DNA of 5,314 nt from Pyrinomonadaceae bacterium (GCA_026786155.1 JAJAYR010000026.1:1-5314), one strand, 5' to 3'. Counted from the stretch's first letter, positions 1-5,314 are shown. Program-made: numbers and translations. Notes: generated from the letters alone by a model not told the origin.

Positions 1-535
1 ACGTAATGTAGATGTTGTAATCGAGATTGAAAATTCCCGAAGCGACGATGCCGCCGCCGATGATGCCGAAAACGTCGGCGGCGACGGTCAACAGCGGCAG
101 CATCAGCATCAGAGCGATAAAGCGCGGCGCGACCAGTTTGCGGTTCGGGTCAGTTCCCAACGCCCGCATCGCGTCAATCTGCTGGGAGACGACCATCGAA
201 CCGAGTTCCGCTGCAATCGCCGAACCGATGCGCCCGGAAACCATCAACGCCGTCAAAACCGGACCGAGTTCGCGCACCAGCGAAGTAGCGATGGTGCGCC
301 CGATCGAATTTTGAATTGAATAATACTCGAACGTCGGATAAGACTGCAAAACCAATACGCCGCCCGTAAAAAATCCCGTCAGCAAAACAATCGGCAGCGA
401 ACCGACACCGATTAAATCCATCTGTTTGACGGTTTCCCCGAAATAGCGCGGGCTTTTTAAGAGTCCGACCAACACGGCGATAATCAGGTTGGTTATCTCC
501 TGAAGTTCAAAAAGAAATTTTTTGAGTTGATTCAT
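1..535 (-). CDS. mlaE: MlaE-family lipid ABC transporter permease, C-terminus cut off by window edge
   Basis: Inner-membrane permease subunit of an Mla-type ABC importer/exporter, which moves phospholipids between the inner membrane and the periplasm together with an ATPase (MlaF) and an MCE-domain protein (MlaD). I translated the minus strand from the ATG at 535; 178 residues are present and the frame is open at the window edge (family members are usually about 250-260 residues). An amphipathic N-terminal stretch (about 7-26) precedes a hydrophobic segment at about 41-64. Then comes the family core: RELGPVLTALMVSGRIGSAI at 88-107, AAELGSM, and the signature QQIDAMRALGTDP at 118-130. Further hydrophobic segments lie at about 137-153 and 155-169. 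These motifs are diagnostic of the MlaE permease family (formerly DUF140). The ATG has only a weak ribosome-binding site, but the N-terminus has normal family length. A terminator upstream (607-632) separates it from the sigma operon, so it should have its own promoter. ATPase and MCE genes probably follow off the left edge (inference). Confidence 0.93.
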   Translation of the reverse strand, partial: MNQLKKFLFELQEITNLIIAVLVGLLKSPRYFGETVKQMDLIGVGSLPIVLLTGFFTGGVLVLQSYPTFEYYSIQNSIGRTIATSLVRELGPVLTALMVSGRIGSAIAAELGSMVVSQQIDAMRALGTDPNRKLVAPRFIALMLMLPLLTVAADVFGIIGGGIVASGIFNLDYNIYIT

Positions 536-606
536 TGGTCGGTTGTCGCTTCGGAACGATTTCTAAAAGGTTACAACGAAAGCGGAAAAACGACAAATAA
601 ATAAAA

Positions 607-632
607 AGCCGACCTTTAGACAAAAGTCGGCT
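607..632 (-). terminator. Rho-independent terminator after the sigma/anti-sigma/Spy-like operon
   Basis: AGCCGAC (607-613) pairs perfectly with GTCGGCT (626-632). After one C/A mismatch the stem continues with TTT/AAA around an AGAC tetraloop (618-621). Read on the minus strand, the stem is followed at once by TTTTATTTATTT (complement of 606-595), so it is best oriented to end transcripts of the operon to its right. An A-rich tract after the stem on the other side could give weak bidirectional activity. Confidence 0.8.
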
Positions 633-652
633 CAAAAATAATTTGCTGAAGA

Positions 653-786
653 ATAAGCACCTACGCAAAAGTTTCGGGCGATTTTGTTTCCCGTTCAGAG
701 TCCACGCTTTAGCGTGTTTCCGCCGCGCTTCGCGGACGGAACAAACTAAAGTTTGGACTTTGAACGGGAAACAAAATACCTGCTTA
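653..786 (-). repeat. Palindromic MITE/REP-like intergenic element, copy 1
   Basis: A 134-bp element bounded by ATAAGCACCT (653-662) and ACCTGCTTA (778-786), the same ends as the copy at 2848-3000 but in the opposite orientation. Inside is a long inverted repeat: 681-697 pairs perfectly over 17 bp with 761-777. The core between them folds into three small hairpins: CACGC-TTTA-GCGTG (703-716), CCGCG-CTT-CGCGG (723-735) and AAACTAAAGTTT (743-754). Compared with the reverse-complemented copy 2, the outer core blocks of 18 and 21 bases differ at only one position, while the central hairpin and the outer arms are more diverged. There is no ORF of its own. It lies 2 bp beyond the stop codon of the Spy-like gene, so it forms that transcript's 3' UTR. 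No transposase is present, so it would be a non-autonomous element mobilised in trans (inference). Confidence 0.75.
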
Positions 787-788
787 AT

Positions 789-1316
789 TTAATTTAGCGG
801 ACGATTTTGGCGCAGACGATTTTTTATCGCCGGTCGGTTTTGATTGTTCATCCACTGATTATTTCGCAGACGCGGCAAATTTTCCTTTTCCGCCAACGCT
901 TGCTGACGAATTTCACGGAACTTTGCCAGTTGTTCGGGATTTAAGACTTTCCGCACGGCGAATTCGCTTTGAGCGCGAAGTTTGATGAATTCGGCGTGTG
1001 CGTCGCGGACTTCTTTGACGCGCTTCTGAATTTCCGTTTCGTCCGCCGTGTCGCTGTAGACGGCTAAATCAAGATTGCGGTTCGCTTCGCGCAAACGCCG
1101 ATTGGCTTCGCGCATCAGCGGGCGATTTTGCCGGGTGATTTGACGAATTTGCTGAATTTGCTCGCGTGTCAAATCGAGTTGTTCCAACAGTCGCGGACGC
1201 TTTTGCTGATTAGCGGGCGGCGCGTCGGGCGGCATTTCGTCCTGCGCTTTGACGGTCATAAAACAGCCGATGAGCAGGAAAAACAAGGATAAAAATTTCA
1301 GTTTGTTGATTCGCAT
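789..1316 (-). CDS. Exported Spy/CpxP-like LTxxQ-motif protein (periplasmic stress or metal sensor)
   Basis: A 175-residue exported protein starting at an ATG 10 bp after the anti-sigma stop, last gene of the three-gene operon. The N-terminus is a signal sequence: basic residues (R2, K5, K7), a hydrophobic core (about 8-20) and a possible signal peptidase I site VKA/QDE near 24-25. LIGC at 15-18 also fits a lipobox, so it may instead be a lipoprotein. The mature part is rich in Arg, Gln and Asn and mostly helical in character. It carries the family motif twice, LTREQ at 49-53 and LNPEQ at 125-129, the layout of Spy, CpxP and the CnrX/ZraP-like periplasmic sensors. Spy and CpxP act as periplasmic chaperone/adaptor proteins; CnrX senses metal for an ECF sigma/anti-sigma pair. 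Position beside a sigma and anti-sigma gene suggests it feeds the signal to, or is an output of, that pair (inference). The Asn/Arg-rich tail (about 150-175) is unassigned. No good Shine-Dalgarno sequence is visible. Confidence 0.8.
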   Translation of the reverse strand: MRINKLKFLSLFFLLIGCFMTVKAQDEMPPDAPPANQQKRPRLLEQLDLTREQIQQIRQITRQNRPLMREANRRLREANRNLDLAVYSDTADETEIQKRVKEVRDAHAEFIKLRAQSEFAVRKVLNPEQLAKFREIRQQALAEKENLPRLRNNQWMNNQNRPAIKNRLRQNRPLN

Positions 1317-1326
1317 TTTATAAAAA

Positions 1327-2091
1327 TTATTTGGTTTCGATTTCGTCGAACAAATCAGCCAGCCGCACGGAATTGTCTTCTTCGTCTTCCGAATCGGTCA
1401 AACTCGGAATTTTAGATTTCGGGACAGCAGCGAATTTTTGATTTCCCTTGTTCGTATTTTGACCGGCTCTGACCGGCACGACATTATCCGAATTATTTTT
1501 CGGCGCGTTTGCCGAAACTTTTATCGCCGGACTTTTCGGAGCGGCGGTTTTTTGATTGACAATCTTAACCGGCAAATCAGGCGCGGCGAATTTATTGGTA
1601 TCAACAGTTTGCTTCGGCGGCTCGACGGTTTTTTCAACTGTCGGCGAAACGGCAGTTTTGATAACTTTATCGTTGGCGGTTTTTTCGGCAACGTCAATGT
1701 TGTCGCCTCTAAAATTTAGAGCCATAAAAGTTACACCGACCAGCACGACGGCAATCGCTAACGCCGACATCGCCAACGCCAGTTTGAATGAAAAAATCTG
1801 CCGCCAATCAGAAAACCACGAGCGCGAATCCGTCGCAACCGTTTGAGTTTTAATAGAACTACTCGGTAATTCAATAACCGGCGTTGCCAATTTATCGAAT
1901 TCTTCGACGCGCCATTCGTGAACCGCCGAACGGGTGAAACCGAATTTCGTCAGTTCGATATGACACGATGCACAAGTTTTGAGATGCGCTTCAAATTCGG
2001 CTTTTTCCGCCGCGCCGCTTTCGCCGTAAAGATACGAAATCAACGGCTCGGCAAAAGCGCAATTTAAGTTTTTATGATTATTATTCAACAT
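1327..2091 (-). CDS. Membrane-anchored zinc-binding (ZAS/zf-HC2) anti-sigma factor
   Basis: A 254-residue anti-sigma factor expected to hold the adjacent sigma factor inactive at the inner membrane. The cytoplasmic N-terminus has the ZAS zinc motif: C11, then HxxxCxxC with H36, C40 and C43, almost the same spacing as in RsrA. A single hydrophobic transmembrane segment spans about 104-127. After it comes a periplasmic region of about 125 residues, low in complexity and rich in Lys, Pro, Val, Thr and Asn. An acidic stretch (DSEDEED) and a short end motif, SVRLADLFDEIE, close the protein. Starting at the ATG at 2091 gives the normal ZAS N-terminus, 18 bp after the sigma stop codon, consistent with co-transcription. 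Release would be expected through proteolysis, zinc-thiol change or a periplasmic partner; the exported LTxxQ protein encoded next is the obvious candidate (inference). The role rests on motif, topology and context. Confidence 0.87.
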   Translation of the reverse strand: MLNNNHKNLNCAFAEPLISYLYGESGAAEKAEFEAHLKTCASCHIELTKFGFTRSAVHEWRVEEFDKLATPVIELPSSSIKTQTVATDSRSWFSDWRQIFSFKLALAMSALAIAVVLVGVTFMALNFRGDNIDVAEKTANDKVIKTAVSPTVEKTVEPPKQTVDTNKFAAPDLPVKIVNQKTAAPKSPAIKVSANAPKNNSDNVVPVRAGQNTNKGNQKFAAVPKSKIPSLTDSEDEEDNSVRLADLFDEIETK

Positions 2092-2109
2092 ATTTTTGCC
2101 CGCAAATTT

Positions 2110-2688
2110 TCAGACAATTTCCACCGGCGTTCTTTCCAACTTCATTCGCAACTGTTTCAATCCCGTGTAAAGACGACTTTTGACGGTGCTTAAAGGAACG
2201 TCCAAAGCGTCCGAAATTTCCTGAAACGTCATTTCTTCAAATTCCTTCATCACGATAATCTGCCGTAAATCCGTCGGCAAAGCGTTGACGGCTTGCCGCA
2301 CAATCGCCACTCGCTCGTTTTGTTCCGCCGTCCGCGAAGGCATTTTACCGGACGGCGCGACAAAAATTTTATCCGCCGATTCGTCTTCGTCGTCGAGAAA
2401 ACTTTCCGAACGAGTTTTCAGGCGGCGCATCGTCGTCAAACATTGGTTGACCGCGATGCGGTGCAGCCACGAAGAAACTTTGGCATCACCGCGAAAATTT
2501 TTCAAATTCCGAAAAGCCGCGATAAAGGTTTCCTGCGCCGCGTCTTTGGCTTCCTCTTCGCGGGAAAGCATACCGAAACACAGAGCGAATATCTTGCGCT
2601 CCCAGCGTTTTACGATTTCGCCGAAAGCCTGCGGGTTCTCCGCGATTGCCATTTCGACCAGTTGCTCATCGGTTAAGTCAGTCGTCAT
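2110..2688 (-). CDS. ECF-family RNA polymerase sigma factor
   Basis: Alternative sigma-70 factor of the extracytoplasmic-function class, directing RNA polymerase to a stress regulon. With the ATG at 2688 it is 192 residues. Region 2 (about 21-92) holds the core-binding part (DAAQETFIAAFRNLKNFRG at 49-67) and the promoter -10 recognition part (SSWLHRIAVNQCLTTMRR at 72-89). A variable acidic linker (about 93-125) lacks region 3. Region 4 (about 128-185) holds LPTDLRQIIVMKEFEEMTFQ followed by the helix-turn-helix EISDALDVPLSTVKSRLY that contacts the -35 element. A TTG at 2703 would add five residues; I prefer the ATG because the protein then starts as ECF factors usually do (MTTDLTDEQLV) and the promoter-like sequence leaves a short leader. 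Neither start has a strong ribosome-binding site. It is first in an operon with its anti-sigma factor and an LTxxQ protein. No clear GGAAC-type autoregulatory promoter is visible. The family is certain; the ECF subgroup is not assigned. Confidence 0.94.
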   Translation of the reverse strand: MTTDLTDEQLVEMAIAENPQAFGEIVKRWERKIFALCFGMLSREEEAKDAAQETFIAAFRNLKNFRGDAKVSSWLHRIAVNQCLTTMRRLKTRSESFLDDEDESADKIFVAPSGKMPSRTAEQNERVAIVRQAVNALPTDLRQIIVMKEFEEMTFQEISDALDVPLSTVKSRLYTGLKQLRMKLERTPVEIV

Positions 2689-2720
2689 TACTCGTGATTT
2701 CAAATCGAATCAGCACGAGA

Positions 2721-2748
2721 ATTTTACCAAACGCGCCTTTGAACGCAA
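2721..2748 (-). promoter_or_regulatory. Candidate promoter of the sigma operon
   Basis: On the minus strand TAAAAT (2726-2721) matches the -10 consensus at five of six positions. TTGCGT (2748-2743) lies 16 bp upstream and shares TTG with the -35 consensus. The start would fall near 2714, giving a leader of about 26 bases before the ATG at 2688. The -10 is convincing and the -35 weak, so a housekeeping-type promoter is likely but not proven. Confidence 0.4.
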
Positions 2749-2813
2749 ATGAATTTTTACGTCCGGTTATTTAGACGCTGGAAGCTGGAAAAAGTTTGAA
2801 ATGTAATCGCAAT

Positions 2814-3035
2814 GTCAGAACCGGGAGCGTGAGCGACCCGGCTAATCATAAGCGGGTCAGTAAAAGTTTTGGTATCTTTTGAAAAGTTCAGAGTCCAAAC
2901 TTTAGTTTGCCAACCGCCGCGCTGCGCGGGCGGCAACACGCTGAAGCGTGGACTCTAAACAACGGTGAAAATGTCGCAAAACTTTTTCTCACCTGCTTAT
3001 CTCTTAAGCCGGTCGCTCACGCTCTCGGTTCTGAC
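2814..3035. repeat. 222-bp interrupted palindrome with GAGCGTGAGCGACC arms enclosing the MITE-like copy 2
   Basis: The left arm begins GTCAGAACCGGGAGCGTGAG (2814-2833) and continues GCGACCCGGC (to 2842). The right arm, read on the minus strand from 3035, begins GTCAGAACCGAGAGCGTGAG and continues GCGACCGGC. The first 25 bases of the arms differ at one position. Similarity continues inward through ATAAGC and AAAAGTTTTG blocks to the inner element. The left arm also contains a small CCGGG...CCCGG stem (2821-2825/2837-2841). The arms are absent around copy 1, so they may be a second repeat family or the complete form of the same element. With the inner element this explains nearly all of the gap between the sigma gene and the propeller gene. 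Confidence 0.7.
2848..3000 (+). repeat. Palindromic MITE/REP-like intergenic element, copy 2
   Basis: A 153-bp element with inverted ends ATAAGCGGGT (2848-2857) and ACCTGCTTAT (2991-3000). Its core (about 2888-2960) folds into three hairpins: AAACTTTAGTTT (2897-2908), a GC-rich stem around CTG (CCGCCGCG / CGCGGGCGG, 2915-2934), and CACGC-TGAA-GCGTG (2937-2950). Matching AGTCCA/TGGACT blocks flank the outer hairpins. It is the same element as 653-786 in the opposite orientation. It codes for nothing convincing: short ORFs crossing it arise only because the palindrome is open in several frames. Confidence 0.75.
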
Positions 3036-3050
3036 CGTATGTTGGAAATA

Positions 3051-3083
3051 AAAAAGACAGCGATTCTAAACCGCTGCCTTTTT
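3051..3083 (-). terminator. Rho-independent terminator after the propeller/FG-GAP gene
   Basis: AAAAAG-A-CAGCG (3051-3062) pairs with CGCTG-C-CTTTTT (3072-3083) around a nine-base loop, with one A/C mismatch. On the minus strand the stem ends in TTTTTT and lies about 22 bp past the stop codon at 3105-3107. The A/T tracts on both sides make it capable of working in both directions, though no plus-strand gene is seen to use it. Confidence 0.82.
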
Positions 3084-3104
3084 ATTTACGAAGTGATACG
3101 ACTT

Positions 3105-5314
3105 TTACGGGATGAAGGCATTTTGCACGGGTTTATCCGTGTTTGCGCCAAAGGCAACGCCGAAAAATCCAGCCGTGCTTCGGTTGAGATACCAAGTTCC
3201 GCCTCTGAAAACCGCGATGTCGGCTTTGCCGTCGCCGTCGTAGTCCGCCGGAACGGGCAAATCGGTTGAAATACCGAAAGCCGTTCCGCGAAATCCGGCG
3301 GTTGATTGGAGCAAATACCAAGTGCCGTTCGACGCTCTGAAAACAGCAATATCGGTCTTGCCGTCACCGTCGTAGTCCGCCGGAACGAGCCGGTCATCAC
3401 TTGCGCCGAAGTTCACGCCCAAAAAGCCGAGCGTCGTTCTTTGGACATACCAGATGCCGTTTCTGAAAACCGCGTAATCGGCTTTGCCGTCGCCGTCGTA
3501 ATCGCCGACGACGGGTTTATCGCCGGATTGCCCGAAACTCGCGGCGGTGAACGAATTGTCCGCCAGATTATAGGCATACCAAGTTCCGTTGGAAGGTCTG
3601 AAAACGATTATTTCGGCTTTCCCGTCGCCGTTTAAGTCGGCGGGCTGCGGAATATCGGCGGGCGCACCGAAAGTTACGGCGGCAAATCCGGCGGTCGAGC
3701 GCTGCAGATACCAGATTCCGTTACGATAAACCGCTAAATCGGTTTTGCCGTCGCCGTCGTAATCGGCGGGAACGATTTTATCGTTCGAGTCGCCGAATGC
3801 TGCACCGGAAAAACCGTTTTGCGAACCGAGAATATACCACGTGCCGTTTTCCGGGCGGAAAACCGAAACATCGGATTTGCCGTCGCCGTCAAAGTCGGCA
3901 AACGTGCGGTTACTGACGGCGTTCAGATTGTATTCCCAAATGCCGCGCCCGTGCGTCGCAATCCGCAAAACGCGGTGAACCGGCTGAATCTCCAACCCGA
4001 AAACGGCGACACGCGGCAGATTATCGCTGAACGGCGTCCAGTTTGCGCCGCCGTCAACCGAACGGAAAACGCCGATGTCCGTTCCGGCATAAAGCCTTTG
4101 CGTATTTTGCGGGTCAACCGCGAAGGCGTTGACCGGAACATCGGGAATGCCGTTTCCGGCGACTGTCCAGGTCGGTGTGCCGCTCAAAAGATTCGTCGTT
4201 TTCCAAACGTGCTGATTGGCGATACCGAAACCGTTGAGCGCGACGTAGGCGATATTAGCGTTGGTCGGGTCAATGGCAATTCGTCCGACGTATCGCGCCG
4301 GAATTGCTCCCGTAACGTCGTTCATCGTCGTCGCTCCCGCCGTCGTTGACAGATAAATTCTGCCCGCCGTCGTTCCGGCGAGCCGCACATTATCGTCCTG
4401 CGGAGCGATGCCGATGGCACTGACTCGCGCCGGAAGCGTGCCGCTGACATCGGTCATCGTCGTTCCTCTGTCAGCCGAACGATAAAGCCGATTAGTGCCG
4501 AAATAAAGTGAGTTCGGGTTGCCGGGACCGCCGACCATCGGCGCGTAAAATAAAACCGGGTCGGCGCAACTGATGCCGTTCGCCGTGCCGCCGCAGCCGA
4601 GCAGTCCGGTCCAGTTCGGGTCGCCGCGCGCGTCGGTCGTCGTCGCGCGGGAGAATCCGATTTGCGAGCCGGTCGCGTTAAAATATGTGTGATACGCCGT
4701 GATACTGGTGATGCTCGGCGAAGTTTTATCAATCACGGCAAAACCGCCGTCGCCGCCGTCCGAACGAACCCAGGTCGTGCCGTTCGGCGCGAGAAACTGC
4801 GTTCCGTTGTCCTGCGTTCCGCCGAGCAGATAATTGCGGTCAAGCGGATGCAGAGCCAAACCCATAAATTGAGTCGCGCTGAACGTCGTGTTATTTAAGG
4901 TCGTCCAATTAATTCCGGCGTTGGTTGATTTCCAGATGCCGCCGTCGCTGCCGAAATAAATCGTATTCGTATCTGACGGCGCAATCGCAAACGCATGCGT
5001 GTCAACGTGCAAGCCCGCGGAACTGTTCGTGAAAGTTCTTCCGCCGTTGGTCGAACGCCCGAAAACCAGAGCCGGTGAACCGCCGAGATAAACTTTCTCC
5101 GGGTCGTTCGGGTCAACCGCCACGGCAATATCGTAAAAACACTGCGGGTTGCAGAAACCGTTGGAAATCGCCGTCACAAAAGTCGCGCCGCCGTCAATTG
5201 ATTTAAAAAGCGTTCCGTTGGCGGTTCCGGCGGCGGCGTAAATCGTCACGACTCCGCCGGTTTTATTAACGGCGAATTCGGTGCGTCCGAGCGATGAACC
5301 GTCGCCGGTCGTTA
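3105..5314 (-). CDS. Large Asp-box beta-propeller protein with C-terminal FG-GAP/VCBS repeats, N-terminus outside window
   Basis: The frame is open to the window edge, so 735 residues of a longer protein are seen (first full codon at 5312). Residues about 1-465 form a BNR/sortilin-like beta-propeller. Asp-box repeats are visible: SIDGGATF (38-45), STNGGRTF (87-94), STNAGINW (129-136), degenerate ones near 279 and 322, and SVDGGANW (418-425). Between them are blade phrases of the type 'AVDPNDPEKVYLGG' and 'ALHPLDRNYLLGGTQDNG'. THGRGIW (453-459) closes the propeller. Six FG-GAP/VCBS repeats follow, with calcium-type loops starting at 473, 517, 559, 604, 646 and 690, ending in NAFIP and a TAA. 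Cysteine pairs such as CNPQC (54-58) suggest disulfides and an exported protein; the signal peptide would be off the window. Asp-box propellers occur in glycosidases and in carbohydrate- or protein-binding proteins. No catalytic residues can be assigned, so a surface or secreted binding/adhesion role is only an inference. A GTG at 5249 is internal, not the start. Confidence 0.88.
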   Translation of the reverse strand, partial: TTGDGSSLGRTEFAVNKTGGVVTIYAAAGTANGTLFKSIDGGATFVTAISNGFCNPQCFYDIAVAVDPNDPEKVYLGGSPALVFGRSTNGGRTFTNSSAGLHVDTHAFAIAPSDTNTIYFGSDGGIWKSTNAGINWTTLNNTTFSATQFMGLALHPLDRNYLLGGTQDNGTQFLAPNGTTWVRSDGGDGGFAVIDKTSPSITSITAYHTYFNATGSQIGFSRATTTDARGDPNWTGLLGCGGTANGISCADPVLFYAPMVGGPGNPNSLYFGTNRLYRSADRGTTMTDVSGTLPARVSAIGIAPQDDNVRLAGTTAGRIYLSTTAGATTMNDVTGAIPARYVGRIAIDPTNANIAYVALNGFGIANQHVWKTTNLLSGTPTWTVAGNGIPDVPVNAFAVDPQNTQRLYAGTDIGVFRSVDGGANWTPFSDNLPRVAVFGLEIQPVHRVLRIATHGRGIWEYNLNAVSNRTFADFDGDGKSDVSVFRPENGTWYILGSQNGFSGAAFGDSNDKIVPADYDGDGKTDLAVYRNGIWYLQRSTAGFAAVTFGAPADIPQPADLNGDGKAEIIVFRPSNGTWYAYNLADNSFTAASFGQSGDKPVVGDYDGDGKADYAVFRNGIWYVQRTTLGFLGVNFGASDDRLVPADYDGDGKTDIAVFRASNGTWYLLQSTAGFRGTAFGISTDLPVPADYDGDGKADIAVFRGGTWYLNRSTAGFFGVAFGANTDKPVQNAFIP
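3108..3905 (-). repeat. Six tandem FG-GAP coding repeats in an alternating long/short pattern
   Basis: The DNA for the DxDGDGK loop recurs at 3876-3896, 3744-3764, 3618-3638, 3483-3503, 3357-3377 and 3225-3245. Successive spacings are 132, 126, 135, 126 and 132 bp (44, 42, 45, 42 and 44 codons). Repeats 1, 3 and 5 carry a longer 'VFR..NGTWY' strand; repeats 2, 4 and 6 carry a shorter 'RNGIWY' or 'RGGTWY' form. Repeat 3 is the most diverged, with DLNGDGKAE in place of DYDGDGKTD. This is protein-coding repetition inside the propeller gene, not a separate element. Confidence 0.85.

Noticed and set aside
27..314. Plus-strand open frame of 95 codons at the left edge
   Set aside because: It lies antisense to the conserved core of the MlaE permease, whose motifs are unmistakable on the other strand.
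568..596. Possible mlaE promoter: TTGTCG (596-591), 17-bp spacer, TAACCT (573-568) on the minus strand
   Set aside because: The spacing is ideal and a promoter is expected after the terminator, but the hexamers match the consensus at only four and three positions, too weak to list as a feature.
2110..2703. TTG at 2703 as the sigma factor start
   Set aside because: It adds only five residues, has no ribosome-binding site, and the ATG at 2688 gives a typical ECF N-terminus.
1438..2752. Plus-strand open frames opposite the sigma and anti-sigma genes
   Set aside because: They are antisense to well-supported genes, Arg- or Ser-rich as expected for shadow frames, and match no family I recognise.
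653..3035. The sigma operon plus flanking repeats as a composite transposon or integron-like cassette
   Set aside because: There is no transposase or integrase gene, and no target-site duplication can be recognised at the outer ends. Flanking by a common intergenic repeat family is the simpler explanation.
2757..3269. Short open frames on both strands across the intergenic repeats (2757-2939 minus, 2907-3269 plus)
   Set aside because: They are built from the palindromic elements and, in the plus-strand case, run antisense into the FG-GAP coding sequence. No start signals or protein-like composition support them.
3225..3896. Regularly spaced repeats suggesting a CRISPR array
   Set aside because: The repeats code for DxDGDGK loops in one continuous reading frame, with spacing of 126-135 bp and related sequence between them. 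This is a protein repeat.
3105..5249. GTG at 5249 as the true start of the propeller gene
   Set aside because: The frame stays open for 21 more codons to the window edge, reads as propeller-like sequence (TGDGSSLGRTEF), and the GTG is followed by a mid-blade strand with no signal peptide. The gene is truncated at its 5' end.

Overview
All five protein-coding genes in this window read on the minus strand, so the biological order runs from the high-coordinate end to the low one. The best taxonomic guess is an acidobacterium of the Blastocatellia/Pyrinomonas type. The grounds are a beta-propeller protein ending in a run of FG-GAP repeats of the 'ADYDGDGKTDIAVFR..NGTWYL' style, an ECF sigma/anti-sigma/LTxxQ gene trio, and palindromic intergenic elements. 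This is recognition from family knowledge, not a database result.

Region by region along the minus strand. (1) 5314-3105: the C-terminal 735 residues of a large, presumably secreted protein. It has an Asp-box (BNR-like) beta-propeller followed by six FG-GAP/VCBS repeats with calcium-binding-type DxDGDG loops. Its 5' end lies outside the window, and a strong hairpin terminator (3083-3051) follows its stop. (2) 3050-2749: an intergenic stretch almost filled by a 222-bp interrupted palindrome. A MITE/REP-like element of about 153 bp (2848-3000) sits inside it. (3) 2748-789: a promoter-like sequence and a compact three-gene operon. It encodes an ECF sigma factor, a membrane-anchored zinc-binding (ZAS) anti-sigma factor, and a small exported Spy/CpxP-like LTxxQ protein, with gaps of 18 and 10 bp. 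(4) 786-607: a second, oppositely oriented copy of the palindromic element, starting 2 bp after the last stop codon, then a terminator. (5) 535-1: the first 178 residues of an MlaE-type ABC permease for phospholipid/lipid transport, cut by the window edge.

The genes share a cell-envelope theme. The sigma/anti-sigma pair with an exported LTxxQ protein looks like an envelope-stress or metal-sensing circuit. MlaE belongs to an inner-membrane lipid transporter. The propeller/FG-GAP protein is likely extracellular or surface-bound. Only the sigma, anti-sigma and LTxxQ genes look co-transcribed; terminators separate them from both neighbours.

I see no RNA genes, CRISPR arrays, transposase genes or clear evidence of a new defence-type system. 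The least ordinary signals are the palindromic element present in two inverted copies around the sigma operon, the larger palindrome around one copy, and the strict two-module alternation of the FG-GAP repeats.
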